Below are positions 46,438 through 54,779 of a stretch of 64,000 nt of DNA, one piece after another. The stretch comes from DATIKM01 sp035477595 (GTDB taxonomy: Bacteria; Armatimonadota; Chthonomonadetes; Chthonomonadales; CAJBBX01): contig DATIKM010000142.1 of NCBI GenBank assembly GCA_035477595.1, positions 62,001 through 126,000 on the forward strand, read 5' to 3'. Positions within the stretch are counted from its first letter, which is position 1; each line of letters begins with the position of its first letter. Below the pieces are notes generated by a model, which saw only the letters and a list, made by a program, of their open reading frames with translations, did not search any database and was not told the DNA's origin. A program made the position numbers and the translations under genes.

Positions 46438-47448
46438 ATGGCGGGATGCGATCAGGCGCTACGGCTCACTGGACAGGGGCAACAACCGCGGAGGCTTGCT
46501 CCCGGGTTGGCTGCCGCTCGAGCAGCGGACCGGTGCGACTCCGCGCCGTGCCTGTCGGAGCGAGCGCGGCGAGCCGCGGAGCTGGCGGACATCCTCGCGG
46601 ATCGCTTCCCGCAGCCGATGGAGCGCGCGGAGAAGGCGCGGCGAGTTGCCAGGTTGTGGGCCGGCCGTCTCACATGGGCTGTTGCGATCTCGGTGGGGTT
46701 CGCGGCCGGCTGGGTGGCGGGCGCGTCGGGCGGACCGCCGCTGGTAGCAGCCTATCTGCTGGGGGCCGCCTGCCTGCTGGCCTGGGCGAGTTCGCGCTGG
46801 GCGGCGGCCTGCCTCGAGCCGCTCTGCGAGGCGACGCTGCGGGAGGCCTCGAGCCAGCGCCGCGCGGCTGCCGCAGCTGAACTGGGCGCGATGCCTTGCA
46901 GGAGCACGCTTCTCGCTCTCACCGCCGCCGCCGAGCGCGAGCGCGATCCGCGGGTACGGGCGGCCGCCCGGTCGGCGCTGGCGCCCTCGGTCGCCGCGGT
47001 GGTCGAGGCTGACTTCCGCACGGACGGTGGGCTGGGCGCGCGCCTAGCAGCTCTGCTCTCCGCCTCCCCACGCGCGACAGCCGGAGCGATCCTCGAGGCT
47101 ATCGAGCGCTTCGACGCCGGCGCGGCGCATCCCGCCGTTAAGCGCGCTGCAAAGCGCCACCCGGACGCCGAGGTCCGCGCCGCGGCAGCCCGCGTGGAGC
47201 CGGTGGTAGGCGCTCGCTCCGAGCGTCTGCGCTTGCAGAGAACGCTCCTTCGCGCGTCCGCGCGGTGCACGCAGTCGCTGCTCCGGCCGGCGCCGCTCCT
47301 GCGCCTGGTGCGGCCTGCCGATCCGCCAAGCTCGCACGACCGGATGGGGGCGCGGACGGACCGACGCAGGCAGAGAGCCGCTCAGGCCTCCCCGCCCGCG
47401 AGCGCGCGCCGGAGCCGCCGCAGGACCCGCCCGGAGACCTCGCTGTAG
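46438..47448 (+). CDS. Membrane protein with HEAT-like helical repeats
   Basis: A 336-residue protein: two hydrophobic helices around residues 80-125 (AVAISVGFAAGWVAG; PLVAAYLLGAACLLAWA) followed by Ala-rich helical repeats (DPRVRAAARSALAPSVAAV, HPDAEVRAAAARVEPV) resembling HEAT-type scaffolds. The C-terminal 22 codons overlap, antisense, the 3' end of the FAD reductase gene and are Arg-rich. A TTG twelve bases upstream is an alternative start. No function can be assigned. Confidence 0.55.
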   Translation: MAGCDQALRLTGQGQQPRRLAPGLAAARAADRCDSAPCLSERARRAAELADILADRFPQPMERAEKARRVARLWAGRLTWAVAISVGFAAGWVAGASGGPPLVAAYLLGAACLLAWASSRWAAACLEPLCEATLREASSQRRAAAAAELGAMPCRSTLLALTAAAERERDPRVRAAARSALAPSVAAVVEADFRTDGGLGARLAALLSASPRATAGAILEAIERFDAGAAHPAVKRAAKRHPDAEVRAAAARVEPVVGARSERLRLQRTLLRASARCTQSLLRPAPLLRLVRPADPPSSHDRMGARTDRRRQRAAQASPPASARRSRRRTRPETSL

Positions 47449-48563
47449 CCCAGCTCGCCGGCCAGCAGGCGCGCCGCGGTGTGCGTCGCGGTCGGGCGGC
47501 GGATGGCGAACCGGTAGGCCACCCACGGCCACTGGTAGAAGAAGCCCGCAAGGCGCGCCGCGGCGTCGTGGTCCCGCGCGATCTGATCGTGCAGGCGCCG
47601 GGTGTAGGCGGCCGGCTGCCCTTCGACGACGCAGCGCCCGGCGAGGTGGCCGCTGCGGATGGCGTGCGCGATGCCGTCCCCGAAGAGGGGCCCCACGAGC
47701 CCCGCCGCGTCGCCGGCCAGCACGATGCGGCCGTCGCGCGTGTTCCGCTGCTCCCTGCCGGTCCAGAGCGGCAGTGGGTGCGCGTGGAACTCGACCCGCT
47801 CCGCGTCGAAGGGAACGCCGAGCGCCGCAGCGTAGCCGGCGATGGCGCGCCGCAGCGCCTCCCCGGCTCCCCGGCGGGCCTCGCCGCGCGGGCGCACGAA
47901 GCCGGCGCCGATGTTCAGGTGGTCCGCCTTCGGGAAGACCCACGCGTAGCCCCGCGGAACGGCGCCGTACTCGAGGTGGATGACGTCCGGCCGAAGATCG
48001 GGGTGACCGTCGCCCCAGCGGTGCGGCGCCTCGACCTCCATGGCGATGCCGAGCGCCGGCTCGCGCCGCAGCCCGGCCGAGCGCGCGGTGACCCCGTTGG
48101 CGCCGTCCGCGCCGATCACGTGGCTCGCCCGGGCATCCAGCCCGTCACCGCGCACGGTAACGCCGGCGCCGTCAGCGGTCACCTCGCGGACGGCGACGCC
48201 CTCCCTCAGCTCGGCGCCGGCGCCGGCCGCAGCGCGCGCCAGCGCGTGATCGAACACGCTGCGCTGGACCATCCAGAGCGACACGTCAGTCGGGTCGTCC
48301 TCTGCGTTCGCTGCGCCAAGGACCGCGTTGCCATGGTTCCACGTGTGGCGCATCAAGGTGACGTGGGCTTCGAGAACGCCGTCGAGGTCCACGCCGTCCA
48401 GCAGCGGGCGGACCGTGACCGGAATGCCGCCGCCGCAGGTCTTGTGGCGGGGCAGGGCGCACTTCTCCACGAGGAGCGTGCGGGCGCCTGCGCCGGCCGT
48501 CTCGCGGGCCGCCGATGAGCCTGCAGGGCCCGCGCCGATAACGATGACGTCGAAGCGATCCAT
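47382..48563 (-). CDS. Geranylgeranyl reductase-family FAD oxidoreductase
   Basis: A 393-residue FAD-dependent enzyme. The dinucleotide fold VIVIGAGPAGSSAA is N-terminal; the family motif KTCGGGIP and the FAD motif GRIVLAGDAAGLVGPLFGDGIAHAIRSG are present. Such reductases saturate isoprenoid chains of quinones or lipids, which is an inferred function. It follows the zinc dehydrogenase by 27 bp on the same strand. The 3' end overlaps the convergent HEAT-like gene by 67 bases. Confidence 0.85.
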   Translation of the reverse strand: MDRFDVIVIGAGPAGSSAARETAGAGARTLLVEKCALPRHKTCGGGIPVTVRPLLDGVDLDGVLEAHVTLMRHTWNHGNAVLGAANAEDDPTDVSLWMVQRSVFDHALARAAAGAGAELREGVAVREVTADGAGVTVRGDGLDARASHVIGADGANGVTARSAGLRREPALGIAMEVEAPHRWGDGHPDLRPDVIHLEYGAVPRGYAWVFPKADHLNIGAGFVRPRGEARRGAGEALRRAIAGYAAALGVPFDAERVEFHAHPLPLWTGREQRNTRDGRIVLAGDAAGLVGPLFGDGIAHAIRSGHLAGRCVVEGQPAAYTRRLHDQIARDHDAAARLAGFFYQWPWVAYRFAIRRPTATHTAARLLAGELGYSEVSGRVLRRLRRALAGGEA

Positions 48564-48590
48564 GGGTGCCTGCCGCCAGCGCGCGAACTG

Positions 48591-49688
48591 TCAGGGCTCG
48601 AGGAGCACCTTGATCGAGGAGTGGCCATCGTGCACGAGCTGCAGGCCCTGCTGGTACTCAGCGAGCGGCAGCCGATGCGTGACGATGCCCTCCACGCGGA
48701 GCAGCCCTCGGTGCAGGTAGTCGATCACCACGGGGTAGCAGCCCGGACCCAGGTGCGCGCCGTAGATGGTCAGCTCCTTGGAGTCGCCGATGATGGTCCA
48801 GTCGGCTGTCACCTCGCGAGCGAAGACGGAAAACTCCACAAAGGTGCCCGCCTTGCGCACCATGTGCAGGCCGGCGCTCACCGCGTCCGGGTGCCCGGTC
48901 GCCTCGATGTAGATGTCGCACCCGTAGCCCTCCGTCATCTGACGGACCCGCGCCACCACGTCGTCGCGGTCGGGATTGAGCGTGACGTCCGCGCCAAGGC
49001 CGCGGGCGACCTCGAGGCGACTGTCGTAGCGGTCGAGGACGACGAGTGCGCCGGGGTTCTTGAGGCGCGCGCAGGCCACCATGCCGAGCCCCAGCGTGCC
49101 GGCGCCCGCGATCACCACCACATCCCCGAGCGCGATCTGTGCGCGCTCGACGGCGTGCATCGAGCAGGCAAGCGGCTCGACGAGCGCCGCCTTCGCGATG
49201 GGGAGGTCGCGCGGCACCTTGTAGTTCAGCGCGTTGGCGGGGAAGCGCATGTACTGCGCCATCGCGCCCTGCGTGGCCTGGTGGAAGCCGTAGACATCAT
49301 TGCGAGCGCAGAGCCAGTACTTGCCGGTGCGGCAGTAGCGGCACTCCCAGCAGGGAACGATCTGCTCGGAGATGGCGCGGTCACCCACGGCCAGGCCGTA
49401 CTTCTCGCCCGCGCCGTCGCCGAGGGCGACGACGGTGCCGATGAACTCGTGGCCGGGGATGACCGGCGGCTCAATGTATGGCGCGCGGTACGCGTCTCCC
49501 CAGAAGAGCGGCGCGCCCACCCAGCACTTGATGTCGGACGCGCAGATACCGCACGCGTCCACGCGGATGACGACCTCGCCCGGTCCGGGGTGCGGAACCG
49601 GCGCCTCCTCCAGACGGTAGTCCTCGGGCGCGACGCAGCGGACGGCCTGCATCGAGGTTGGGAGCGGTTCCAGCGCGACGGCTGCCAC
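48591..49688 (-). CDS. Zinc-dependent medium-chain alcohol/polyol dehydrogenase
   Basis: A 365-residue MDR dehydrogenase. The catalytic zinc site shows GICASDIK and GHEFIG; the structural zinc lobe has four Cys (CWECRYCRTGKYWLC). The Rossmann motif is VVIAGAGTLGLGMVA. The pattern resembles threonine/sorbitol/erythritol-type dehydrogenases; the substrate is probably a polyol. The GTG start at 49688 has no strong support; an ATG at 49652 (MQAVRCVAPED) is a good alternative. It lies between hisF and the FAD reductase in one strand. Confidence 0.85.
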   Translation of the reverse strand: MAAVALEPLPTSMQAVRCVAPEDYRLEEAPVPHPGPGEVVIRVDACGICASDIKCWVGAPLFWGDAYRAPYIEPPVIPGHEFIGTVVALGDGAGEKYGLAVGDRAISEQIVPCWECRYCRTGKYWLCARNDVYGFHQATQGAMAQYMRFPANALNYKVPRDLPIAKAALVEPLACSMHAVERAQIALGDVVVIAGAGTLGLGMVACARLKNPGALVVLDRYDSRLEVARGLGADVTLNPDRDDVVARVRQMTEGYGCDIYIEATGHPDAVSAGLHMVRKAGTFVEFSVFAREVTADWTIIGDSKELTIYGAHLGPGCYPVVIDYLHRGLLRVEGIVTHRLPLAEYQQGLQLVHDGHSSIKVLLEP

Positions 49689-49723
49689 GTGTATGCCTCC
49701 TGCCGGCAGCGATCAGCCCGGCG

Positions 49724-50494
49724 TCAGCGCACGCAGACCCCGCGTGCGCGCATCACGTCCTTGATCTGACCAATCGTGTAGTGCCCGTCGTGCACGATCG
49801 ACGCGACCAGCGCCGCGTCGGCTTTGCCCTCGGTCACCGCCTCGACGCAGTGCTCGGGGGCGCCGGCGCCACCCGATGCGATCACGGGGATCGACACGCG
49901 CTCCGCCACGGCGCGCGTGAGTGGGATGTCAAAGCCCGCCATCGTGCCGTCGCGGTCCATACTGGTGAGCAGGATCTCGCCGGCTCCAAGGCGCTCGGCC
50001 CGCAGGCACCACTCCAGCGCGTCGACGCCCGTGGCGGTGCGGCCGCCGTGGATGAAGACCTCCCAGTGCGGCGAGCCGTCTGGGTGCGTGCCGACGCGCT
50101 TCGGATCGACCGCCACGACGACGCACTGGCTGCCGAACTGCTCGGCCGCTTCGGCGATCAACTCCGGCCGCTCGATGGCGGCAGTGTTCACACTCACCTT
50201 GTCGGCGCCCGCCTGCAGGATGCGTCGGAAGTCCTCCACGGTGCGGATGCCGCCGCCCACCGTGAACGGGATGAACACCTGCTCGGCCACGCGCTCCGCG
50301 ACGTCGAAGATGAGGTCGCGCTTCTCGTGGCTGGCGGTGATGTCGAGGAACACGAGCTCGTCCGCGCCTTCGCGGTCGTAGCGCGCCGCCAACTCCACGG
50401 GATCGCCCGCGTCGCGCAGGTTCACGAAGTTCACGCCCTTGACGACCCGTCCTTCCTTCACGTCTAGGCAGGGGATGATGCGGCGCGCAAGCAT
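49724..50494 (-). CDS. hisF: Imidazole glycerol phosphate synthase subunit HisF
   Basis: Cyclase half of the HisHF enzyme of histidine biosynthesis; a 256-residue half-symmetric TIM barrel. Catalytic Asp residues are in IIPCLDVKEGRVVKG and LLTSMDRDGTMAG; phosphate-binding motifs are TVGGGIR and VIASGGAG. The ATG at 50494 follows GGAGAACG. hisH and other his genes are not nearby in this window. Confidence 0.95.
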   Translation of the reverse strand: MLARRIIPCLDVKEGRVVKGVNFVNLRDAGDPVELAARYDREGADELVFLDITASHEKRDLIFDVAERVAEQVFIPFTVGGGIRTVEDFRRILQAGADKVSVNTAAIERPELIAEAAEQFGSQCVVVAVDPKRVGTHPDGSPHWEVFIHGGRTATGVDALEWCLRAERLGAGEILLTSMDRDGTMAGFDIPLTRAVAERVSIPVIASGGAGAPEHCVEAVTEGKADAALVASIVHDGHYTIGQIKDVMRARGVCVR

Positions 50495-50596
50495 GGAAAC
50501 GTTCTCCGAAAGAGGGATACCTCGGGTCGGCGACCGACGGTTCCCCATTCTACCACCACCCCCAGCGCGCACCCGGAACCCAGGGCGCGACCAGCG

Positions 50597-51187
50597 TCAG
50601 CGGTACAGACCATGGGCCTCGATGTACGCCGCGACGGCGTCCGGCGTAAGGTATCGGATGGAGAGGCCCTGCCGGACGCGCTCCCGCAGCAGCGTGGAGG
50701 AGAGATCGATGCGCGGCGTGTCAAGCGGCAGCACGCGCACCCCCAGCGCCGGATCCAGCCGGGAGGCGAGGCCTTCGAGTGGTGCGTCCTCGCGCGGCGC
50801 CGCCAGGAACGTGGCGAGCCGCGCCACCTCGGTGGCAACGTGCCACGTCCCGAGCTCCGCGACTGCATCCGCGCCCGTGATGAAGAAGAATTCCGCGTCC
50901 GGACGTTCCGCGTGCAAGGCCCGCAGCGTGTCGATGCTGTACGACGGCCCGTCTCGGTCGACCTCGATTCGCGAGACGCGGAACGCCGGGTTGCCGGCGA
51001 CCGCCAGCTCCACCATGCGGCAGCGGTGCTCCGCGCTCGCGAAGGCGCGCGGGAGCTTGTGCGAGGGCAGCCCGTTCGGGATGAAGAGCACCTCGTCGAG
51101 CGCATGTTGGCGCCGGGCATCGTCCGCCAGGAAGAGGTGCACGTGGTGGATCGGGTCGAAGGTGCCGCCCAGGATGCCCAGTCTCAT
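50597..51187 (-). CDS. nadD: Nicotinate-nucleotide adenylyltransferase
   Basis: Transfers AMP to nicotinate mononucleotide in NAD synthesis. The 196-residue protein has the nucleotidyltransferase signature GILGGTFDPIHHVHL, the mononucleotide motif FIPNGLPSHK, FFITGADAVAELGTWH and ISST-like DLSSTLLRERV. The second His of the classical HxGH is HHVH. A consensus promoter starts transcription about 30 bases upstream and an AGGAG lies before the ATG. Confidence 0.95.
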   Translation of the reverse strand: MRLGILGGTFDPIHHVHLFLADDARRQHALDEVLFIPNGLPSHKLPRAFASAEHRCRMVELAVAGNPAFRVSRIEVDRDGPSYSIDTLRALHAERPDAEFFFITGADAVAELGTWHVATEVARLATFLAAPREDAPLEGLASRLDPALGVRVLPLDTPRIDLSSTLLRERVRQGLSIRYLTPDAVAAYIEAHGLYR

Positions 51188-51223
51188 GCGGTGGCGGTCT
51201 CCTGTGGGTTGCGTCAGCGCACC

Positions 51224-51251
51224 ATTATAGGGGCAGCCGACAGGCTGTCAA
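51224..51251 (-). promoter_or_regulatory. Consensus promoter of the nadD operon
   Basis: On the minus strand TTGACA (51246-51251), a 16-base spacer and TATAAT (51224-51229), both perfect; predicted start near 51217. Confidence 0.75.
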
Positions 51252-51954
51252 CGCCTGAGCGGAGGCGTCGCAAGCGCTCAGGCGGAGTGCCGGGTCAGTT
51301 ACTCAGGGCCCTTCCCCCCCATACTGGCGGGCATGGCGACGATCGCGTTGGGCCAGAACCGGCAGCGCCGGGCGGACGCATTGGCGCGTCTGGCGGCGAG
51401 GGGCTTCTGGCCTTGGGTGCTGCAGGCCAACGCAGGCCGCACTCCGGCGAACACGAGTTACCCCAGGCCGTACGCCAGAAGCTGCGCGAGTGGTGCGCCA
51501 AGCCTCAGCAAGGGCATGCAAGGAACCAGGCGCCAGGCCGCGCGTCCACGACCTCAACACCTGCCACATGCAGGGGTTGCTGGCCGAGCAGGAGGGCATC
51601 CGCATTGGTTGTTCCGCGCTGGACCGGCTGCCGGCAGATCGGCGAGGGGGCCCTGCCCTTGGAAGGCATCGGGAGCGAGTAGCACCGCTTCCATCCTCGT
51701 CGCATGCCACTCAGGGCCGACCCTCCGCCACACTGCCCCGCATCCGCTCCACGGCGGGATCCCCGCAGAGCCCTAGCAGCGCCGCCGATCGCGCATCAGC
51801 ACTGGACCGCGGCCGTCCCGGCCGCCTGGAGCGTCGTTCGAGGCCGATGGGACCCGGAACAGATAGACGGGCCCGGCAGGAAATCGCCGCTCCGCCGCCG
51901 TACCAGTCCCGCAGAGCGCACCTCGCCGCACCGGAGACGCAAGAAGCCGTCGCG
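51252..51954. other. Gene-poor interval upstream of the lipoprotein
   Basis: About 700 bp with no intact gene. The first part holds a decayed transposase (51333-51710). The remainder, up to the lipoprotein ATG, shows no recognisable feature. Confidence 0.5.
51333..51710 (+). pseudogene. Decayed ISNCY-like (IS1202/ISDol1-type) transposase remnant
   Basis: Conserved pieces of an ISNCY-type transposase N-terminus occur in order but in three different frames. They are MATIALGQNRQRRADALARL (frame of 51333), then GQRRPHSGEHELPQAVRQKL (shifted), then DLNTCHMQGLLAEQEGIRIG and CSALDRL (shifted again). In intact relatives these correspond to the start, the RGRPSN..LPE.VRQR linker, and the FND.HLQELLAEREGI.I.RSTLRR segment. 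The DDE catalytic part is missing. No terminal inverted repeats were found. Assignment is by recalled family pattern, not a search. Confidence 0.5.
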
Positions 51955-52947
51955 ATGAAGCACGCCGTCCCTCTCCTCCTGCTTCTCCTGGCCGCCGCCG
52001 GATGTCCCGCACCGTCGGCAGACCACGCGCCGCCGGCCGCTCCCCCCGCGCCGCCGGCTGACCGGCCAGACAGGCACGCCACTCGCGCCGACGTGCGCGT
52101 CCTGGGCCTCTGCCAGCGCGCCACCCGCGCCGACGTGCGCCGCCTGGCCGGCGACCGGGAATGGCGCCGTGCGGGGGCTGTGCAGAACGGCAGGCTGGCT
52201 GACGCCAGAGTGCGGCTGCCCGGCGGCTATGCCCGCGTGACCGCGGAGGGAGTCTCGTACGTTGCTGCGGAAAGGCGCTCCGCCGTGTGCCGGCCCTTCG
52301 TCGTGGGGATGCCGTGCAGCGCGTTCAGGGAGGCGTTCGACCCTCCCATCGACCCTCCCGGAAAGCGCGCGAGGGTCTACGACGGCCAGCTTGCGGGCCA
52401 GCCAGCCGGCGTTGGTCGGAGCGACCTGCCCGGAATGAGTGCGGCGCTCTACGCGGTCGCCCTCGGGAAGCCGGAGACCCTCCTCCGGGTTACGGTCCGC
52501 CGTGGCGCGGTGTCGAAGATCGAGCTCCTGTCCGGACTCTCAGGCCCGAGCAGCGAGGCTCATCGCGCCTTCGCTTTGGCAGAGCTGAGGCGCGGCCATG
52601 CCGAGTGGGAGAAGGAGTGGGCCGAGTACGAGGCCGCCCAACGCGCACGGCCCGACTACGGCCTCGTGCTCCGCAGGTCCTCGGCATACCTGTCGGCGCC
52701 TCACGGCCCCTCGGTGCGAGAGGCCACCGTCATGGGCGTCGTGAAGAGCTTCCGCGACGAGGCCGTCAACGTCCGCGTCCGCGTCGAGTGGACCAGCCGC
52801 GCGGGCCAACACGCCGGCGCAGGCGAGACGACGCTCGAATCCGTCCAGCCCGGCGAGGAGCGCGACTTTGTGGTCCGCGCCGACGAGGTCTTAAGACCCC
52901 ACACGTACCGGGTCACCCTCTCCGCCGCCCGCCAGGGCCAGCGGTGA
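51955..52947 (+). CDS. Hypothetical lipoprotein with a duplicated ATRADVR motif
   Basis: A 330-residue lipoprotein: signal peptide with lipobox AAAGC, a Pro/Ala linker (about 20-42), then two copies of ATRADVR within 25 residues and a C-terminal beta-rich domain (VKSFRDEAVNVRVRVEW ... TYRVTLSAAR) that resembles a FxLYD/DUF-type transport-associated fold. No definite family was recognised. It stands alone between two gene-poor stretches, and no promoter was found. Confidence 0.6.
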   Translation: MKHAVPLLLLLLAAAGCPAPSADHAPPAAPPAPPADRPDRHATRADVRVLGLCQRATRADVRRLAGDREWRRAGAVQNGRLADARVRLPGGYARVTAEGVSYVAAERRSAVCRPFVVGMPCSAFREAFDPPIDPPGKRARVYDGQLAGQPAGVGRSDLPGMSAALYAVALGKPETLLRVTVRRGAVSKIELLSGLSGPSSEAHRAFALAELRRGHAEWEKEWAEYEAAQRARPDYGLVLRRSSAYLSAPHGPSVREATVMGVVKSFRDEAVNVRVRVEWTSRAGQHAGAGETTLESVQPGEERDFVVRADEVLRPHTYRVTLSAARQGQR

Positions 52948-53674
52948 GGCGCCCCCGGAGCGGCGTGGAACTGCTGGAGGGCGTCCTGGAGGTAACGAGT
53001 GAGGAACCGCTTGCTCGCCCGGGACAGCGGCCGTCTCTACCGCACCAGCCCGGGACCGCAACAGGAAGTGCTGGCAGCGGGCCTCCCTGGCAGCAGCAGA
53101 CGACCTGCCGCATAGGGAAGCGCTCGACGAGCGGCGCCTGCCGCGCCGCCTTCACGCGAGAGACCACGAAGTGCTGGAGCGCCGGGCCTTCCTCGACGCA
53201 TGAATAAGGCTCGACGCGCGGATGGAAGCGCTGGCGCACGGCATGTCTGCGAGGACAGCGCCGCCTCCGGCTTCCGCTCCCGCTTCCTTCGCAGGCTTCG
53301 CGCCCTCGCCTGAAGGAAGCCTGGAGAGTTGGGGGCAGCCCCGCCCCCGCCACACAGCATCACTCCAGCAGGCCGCTCAGGCCGCTCCGTGCGGTGATGC
53401 CCAATCGCGGACTCGCGCTCGCCCATCCCCCACGGGCGCTGCGAAGGGCCAGCCCGGGCGCGCATGTCAGTGTGGGCCTTCACGATGCACCAGGAGCGCC
53501 CCAGGTACTCCCTGAGCACCTGCTCGCCGATGGCGCGCTCGCCGTCCGCCGCTGGTGCGTGCCAAAGGGCGCCTCCCGTGCCTCCGCGTCTCGGCATGCC
53601 GCAGGAACGCGCGCCGCGCCGGGCGAACAACGCGACATCCGGCCTCGCCATCGTAGGGAAAGGGCTCCGCCACC
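52948..53674. other. 727 bp region without a recognisable gene
   Basis: Between the lipoprotein and the URO-D-like gene. Only low-complexity Arg/Ala/Pro-rich frames are seen on both strands. Together with the transposase remnant upstream it suggests degraded accessory DNA. Confidence 0.4.
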
Positions 53675-54754
53675 ATGACCTCGCGCGACCGCATTGCCGC
53701 CATACTGCGCCGCGAAGTGCCCGACCGCATGGGCCTCTACGAGCACTTCTGGCCCGAGACGCTCAACGCCGAGTGGCCTGCCCAGGGCTACCCCTCCGGG
53801 GTATCGCCCGAGGTGGAGTTCGACTACGACATCGCCGGATGCGGCGGCTGGTTCGCCTCGGAGCCATTCCCGGGGCGCTACGAAGTCGTGGCGGAGACCG
53901 ACGAATGGCGTATCGCGCGCGACGGGCGTGGAGCGTCGCTCAAGCACTGGAAGGCGAAGTCCGGCACTCCCGAGCACATCGGTTTCGATTGCGACACACC
54001 GGACAAGTGGCGCACGTACCGCGAGCCCTTGCTAGAGGTGAACCCCTCCCGCCTGGACTTCGCCGGCGCCCGTGCGGCGCTCCAGGGCGCACGCGAGCGC
54101 GGCAAGTACGCCGTGTTCGGGAACCTCTTCGTCTTCGAGCTGCTCCGAGCCACTCTGGGCGACGCCAACTTCCTCCCAGCCCTGCTCGTCGAGCCGGACT
54201 GGATCCGTGACTTCTGCCGGGTGTACCTGAACCACTTCCGCAGCCACTACGATCTGCTGTTCCGCGAGGCCGGCAAGCCGGACGGCATGTTCATCTATGA
54301 GGACTTCGGGTTCGCCAACGGGCTCTTCTGCTCGCCGCGCACCCTCGCCGAGGTGATCATGCCCTACGAGAAGGAGCTCGTGGGCTTCTTCCACGACCAC
54401 GGGCTGCCGGTCGTTCTGCACGCGTGCGGCGATGTGCGCAAGGCGGTACCGCTCTTCATCGAGGCTGGGTTCGACTGCCTGCAGCCGATGGAGGCGAAGG
54501 CCGGCTGCGACGTGGTCGAGCTGGCGCGAACCTACGGCACGAAGCTCGCCTACATGGGCAACATGAACGTCGTCGCGCTCAGCACGAACGACCGCACCGT
54601 CGTGGAGGCGGAAGTAGCGCCGAAGCTCGCCGCGCTGCGCGACATGCGCATCCCCTACGTGTTCCACTCGGACCACTCGGTGCCGCCGGACATCCGGCTG
54701 GACACCTACCGTTACGCTCTCGAGCTCCTTCGAGTCCACGGCAGCTACGCTTAG
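53675..54754 (+). CDS. Uroporphyrinogen decarboxylase (URO-D)-like family protein
   Basis: A 359-residue TIM-barrel protein of the URO-D/methyltransferase superfamily, of the distant type found beside carbohydrate genes rather than HemE. Motifs: VPDRMGLYEHFWPE, DGMFIYEDFGF, VVLHACGDVRKAVPLFIEAGFDCLQPMEAKAG and a C-terminal PYVFHSDHSVPPD. HCG-like LHACGD is also found in methyltransferase MtaA/CmuA relatives, where it can bind zinc; substrate is unknown. It heads a likely operon with the DUF5696-like gene 25 bp downstream. Confidence 0.85.
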   Translation: MTSRDRIAAILRREVPDRMGLYEHFWPETLNAEWPAQGYPSGVSPEVEFDYDIAGCGGWFASEPFPGRYEVVAETDEWRIARDGRGASLKHWKAKSGTPEHIGFDCDTPDKWRTYREPLLEVNPSRLDFAGARAALQGARERGKYAVFGNLFVFELLRATLGDANFLPALLVEPDWIRDFCRVYLNHFRSHYDLLFREAGKPDGMFIYEDFGFANGLFCSPRTLAEVIMPYEKELVGFFHDHGLPVVLHACGDVRKAVPLFIEAGFDCLQPMEAKAGCDVVELARTYGTKLAYMGNMNVVALSTNDRTVVEAEVAPKLAALRDMRIPYVFHSDHSVPPDIRLDTYRYALELLRVHGSYA

Positions 54755-54779
54755 CGGCTCACGCATGGAGGCGGCGACG

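Noticed and set aside
53037..53651. A 204-codon minus-strand open frame suggestive of a transposase tail
   Set aside because: A few phrases look protein-like, but no family pattern holds over a useful length and the frame is Arg/Ala-rich.
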